Assembly (NCBI GenBank): GCA_029207755.1
Contig: JARCOQ010000190.1
Coordinates: forward strand, 62,001-126,000
DNA length: 64,000 bases
Direction of reading: 5' to 3'
DNA from: Chamaea fasciata
Lineage: Eukaryota; Chordata; Aves; Passeriformes; Sylviidae
Shown: positions 63,701-64,000 of the stretch, piece after piece
Layout of the letters: every line of letters starts with the position of its first letter
Numbering within the stretch: the stretch's first letter is position 1
Notes under the pieces: model-generated
Databases searched by the model: none
Seen by the model: only the letters and a program-made list of their open reading frames with translations
What the model was told of the DNA's origin: nothing
Made by a program: the position numbers and the translations under genes

Positions 63701-64000
63701 ATTTAGGGGACAGCCAGGGCACTGCAGGGACACCCAGGGCACCCCCAGGGACATTTAGGGGACAGCCAGGGCACTCCAGGGACACCCAGGGCACCCCCAG
63801 GGACACCTAGGGGAAAGCCAGGGCAACCCCAGGGACACCCAGGGCACCCCCAGGGACACCTAGGGGACAGGCAGGGAACCCCCAGGGACACCTAGGGGAC
63901 AGGCAGGGCACCCCCAGGGACACTCTGGGCACCCACAGAGACACCTTGGGGACAGCCAGGGCACCCCAGGGACACCCAGGGCACCCCCAGGGACACCTAG
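57777..64000. repeat. Array segment 9 (cassette 8 to right edge)
   Basis: To about 62290 this is the second copy of ~46760-50470. The final part (63348-63891) repeats ~50050-50803 again, so the 50-kb-region pattern appears twice within this segment's ancestry. The segment runs off the window still in repeat. No gene-like content. Confidence 0.93.

Larger units (their letters stand above)
1..64000. repeat. Higher-order GC-rich minisatellite array spanning the window
   Basis: The commonest unit is 32 bp, read on the plus strand as GGGACACCTA, then GGGGACAGCCA, then GGGCACCCCCA. Shorter 21-bp units (GGGACACCCA or GGGACAGCCA plus GGGCACCCCCA) are mixed in. The three sub-motifs are clearly related, so the 32-mer probably grew from a 10-11-bp ancestor. 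The consensus unit holds 8 A, 1 T, 11 G and 12 C (72% GC), and T is almost absent from the plus strand. The array starts before base 1 and continues past base 64000. At an average of 21-32 bp per unit it holds roughly two thousand units. Eight ~540-bp cassettes are its only non-repeat content. It contains no recognisable transposon, RNA gene or independent protein gene. The long open frames on both strands are explained by the repeat itself. Confidence 0.97.

Noticed and set aside
1..64000. CRISPR array
   Set aside because: There is no alternation of constant repeats with unique spacers. All of the unit varies mildly, and there are no cas genes.
1..64000. Telomeric or interstitial telomere repeat (CCCTAGGG resembles CCCTAA variants)
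   Set aside because: The unit is 32/21 bp with no run of 6-bp telomere repeats.
1..64000. tRNA, rRNA or other structured RNA genes
   Set aside because: I saw no stretch outside the repeat and cassettes that could hold one, and the cassettes show no cloverleaf or conserved RNA motif.
1..64000. Classical hypervariable minisatellite core (GGGCAGGANG-type)
   Set aside because: GGGACAGGCAGGGCA variants come close, but the match is partial and expected by chance in such G-rich repeats.

Overview
The window is not an ordinary gene region. It is almost entirely a GC-rich minisatellite array. The commonest unit is 32 bp and consists of three related sub-motifs: GGGACACCTA (10 bp), GGGGACAGCCA (11 bp) and GGGCACCCCCA (11 bp). 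It is interspersed with 21-bp short units made of two sub-motifs. The array runs from base 1 to base 64000 without reaching an edge. Its only interruptions are eight near-identical ~540-bp non-repetitive cassettes.

The organism looks like a vertebrate, most likely a bird, perhaps a GC-rich microchromosome. Each cassette carries intron-like words such as GGGATGAACT repeats and CCAGTATAGACCAGTAAG, a style I associate with avian introns, together with plausible GT-AG splice signals on the minus strand. Nothing points to a prokaryote: there are no operons, ribosome-binding sites, tRNAs, rRNAs or CRISPR arrays. The organism call is an inference from composition.

Layout: array 1-14990; cassette 1 (14991-15532); array to 22240; cassette 2 (22241-22781); array to 31890; cassette 3 (31891-32430); array to 36088; cassette 4 (36089-36629); array to 39679; cassette 5 (39680-40220); array to 46218; cassette 6 (46219-46759); array to 53148; cassette 7 (53149-53689); array to 57234; cassette 8 (57235-57776); array to 64000. 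Above the unit level there are large near-identical duplications. A ~4.5-kb block at 1-4560 recurs at ~16985-21560 and ~26732-31292, and partly at 23532-26240. A 3200-bp tandem duplication covers ~23040-29440. A ~3.6-4.2-kb block carrying cassettes 3, 4 and 5 is triplicated over ~32-43.5 kb. The 46.2-50.4 kb region recurs at 57.2-62.3 kb.

Coding content: the very long open frames on both strands (PGTPRGQPGHPQGH-like on plus, VPWLSPRCPWGCPGCP-like on minus) come from the repeat, and I do not annotate them as genes. Real exons are plausible only in the cassettes, on the minus strand. They are a 70-nt candidate exon encoding LVPVRNVERLKRDLR in one frame (1-bp frameshift in copies 2 and 3), a 45/46-nt candidate exon (LARILDSASGAM) abutting the array, and a weak 27-nt candidate (LLEVEAAVG). 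I do not recognise the parent gene. The simplest reading is one gene segment with a minisatellite in its introns that was amplified together with the array; some copies have since decayed.
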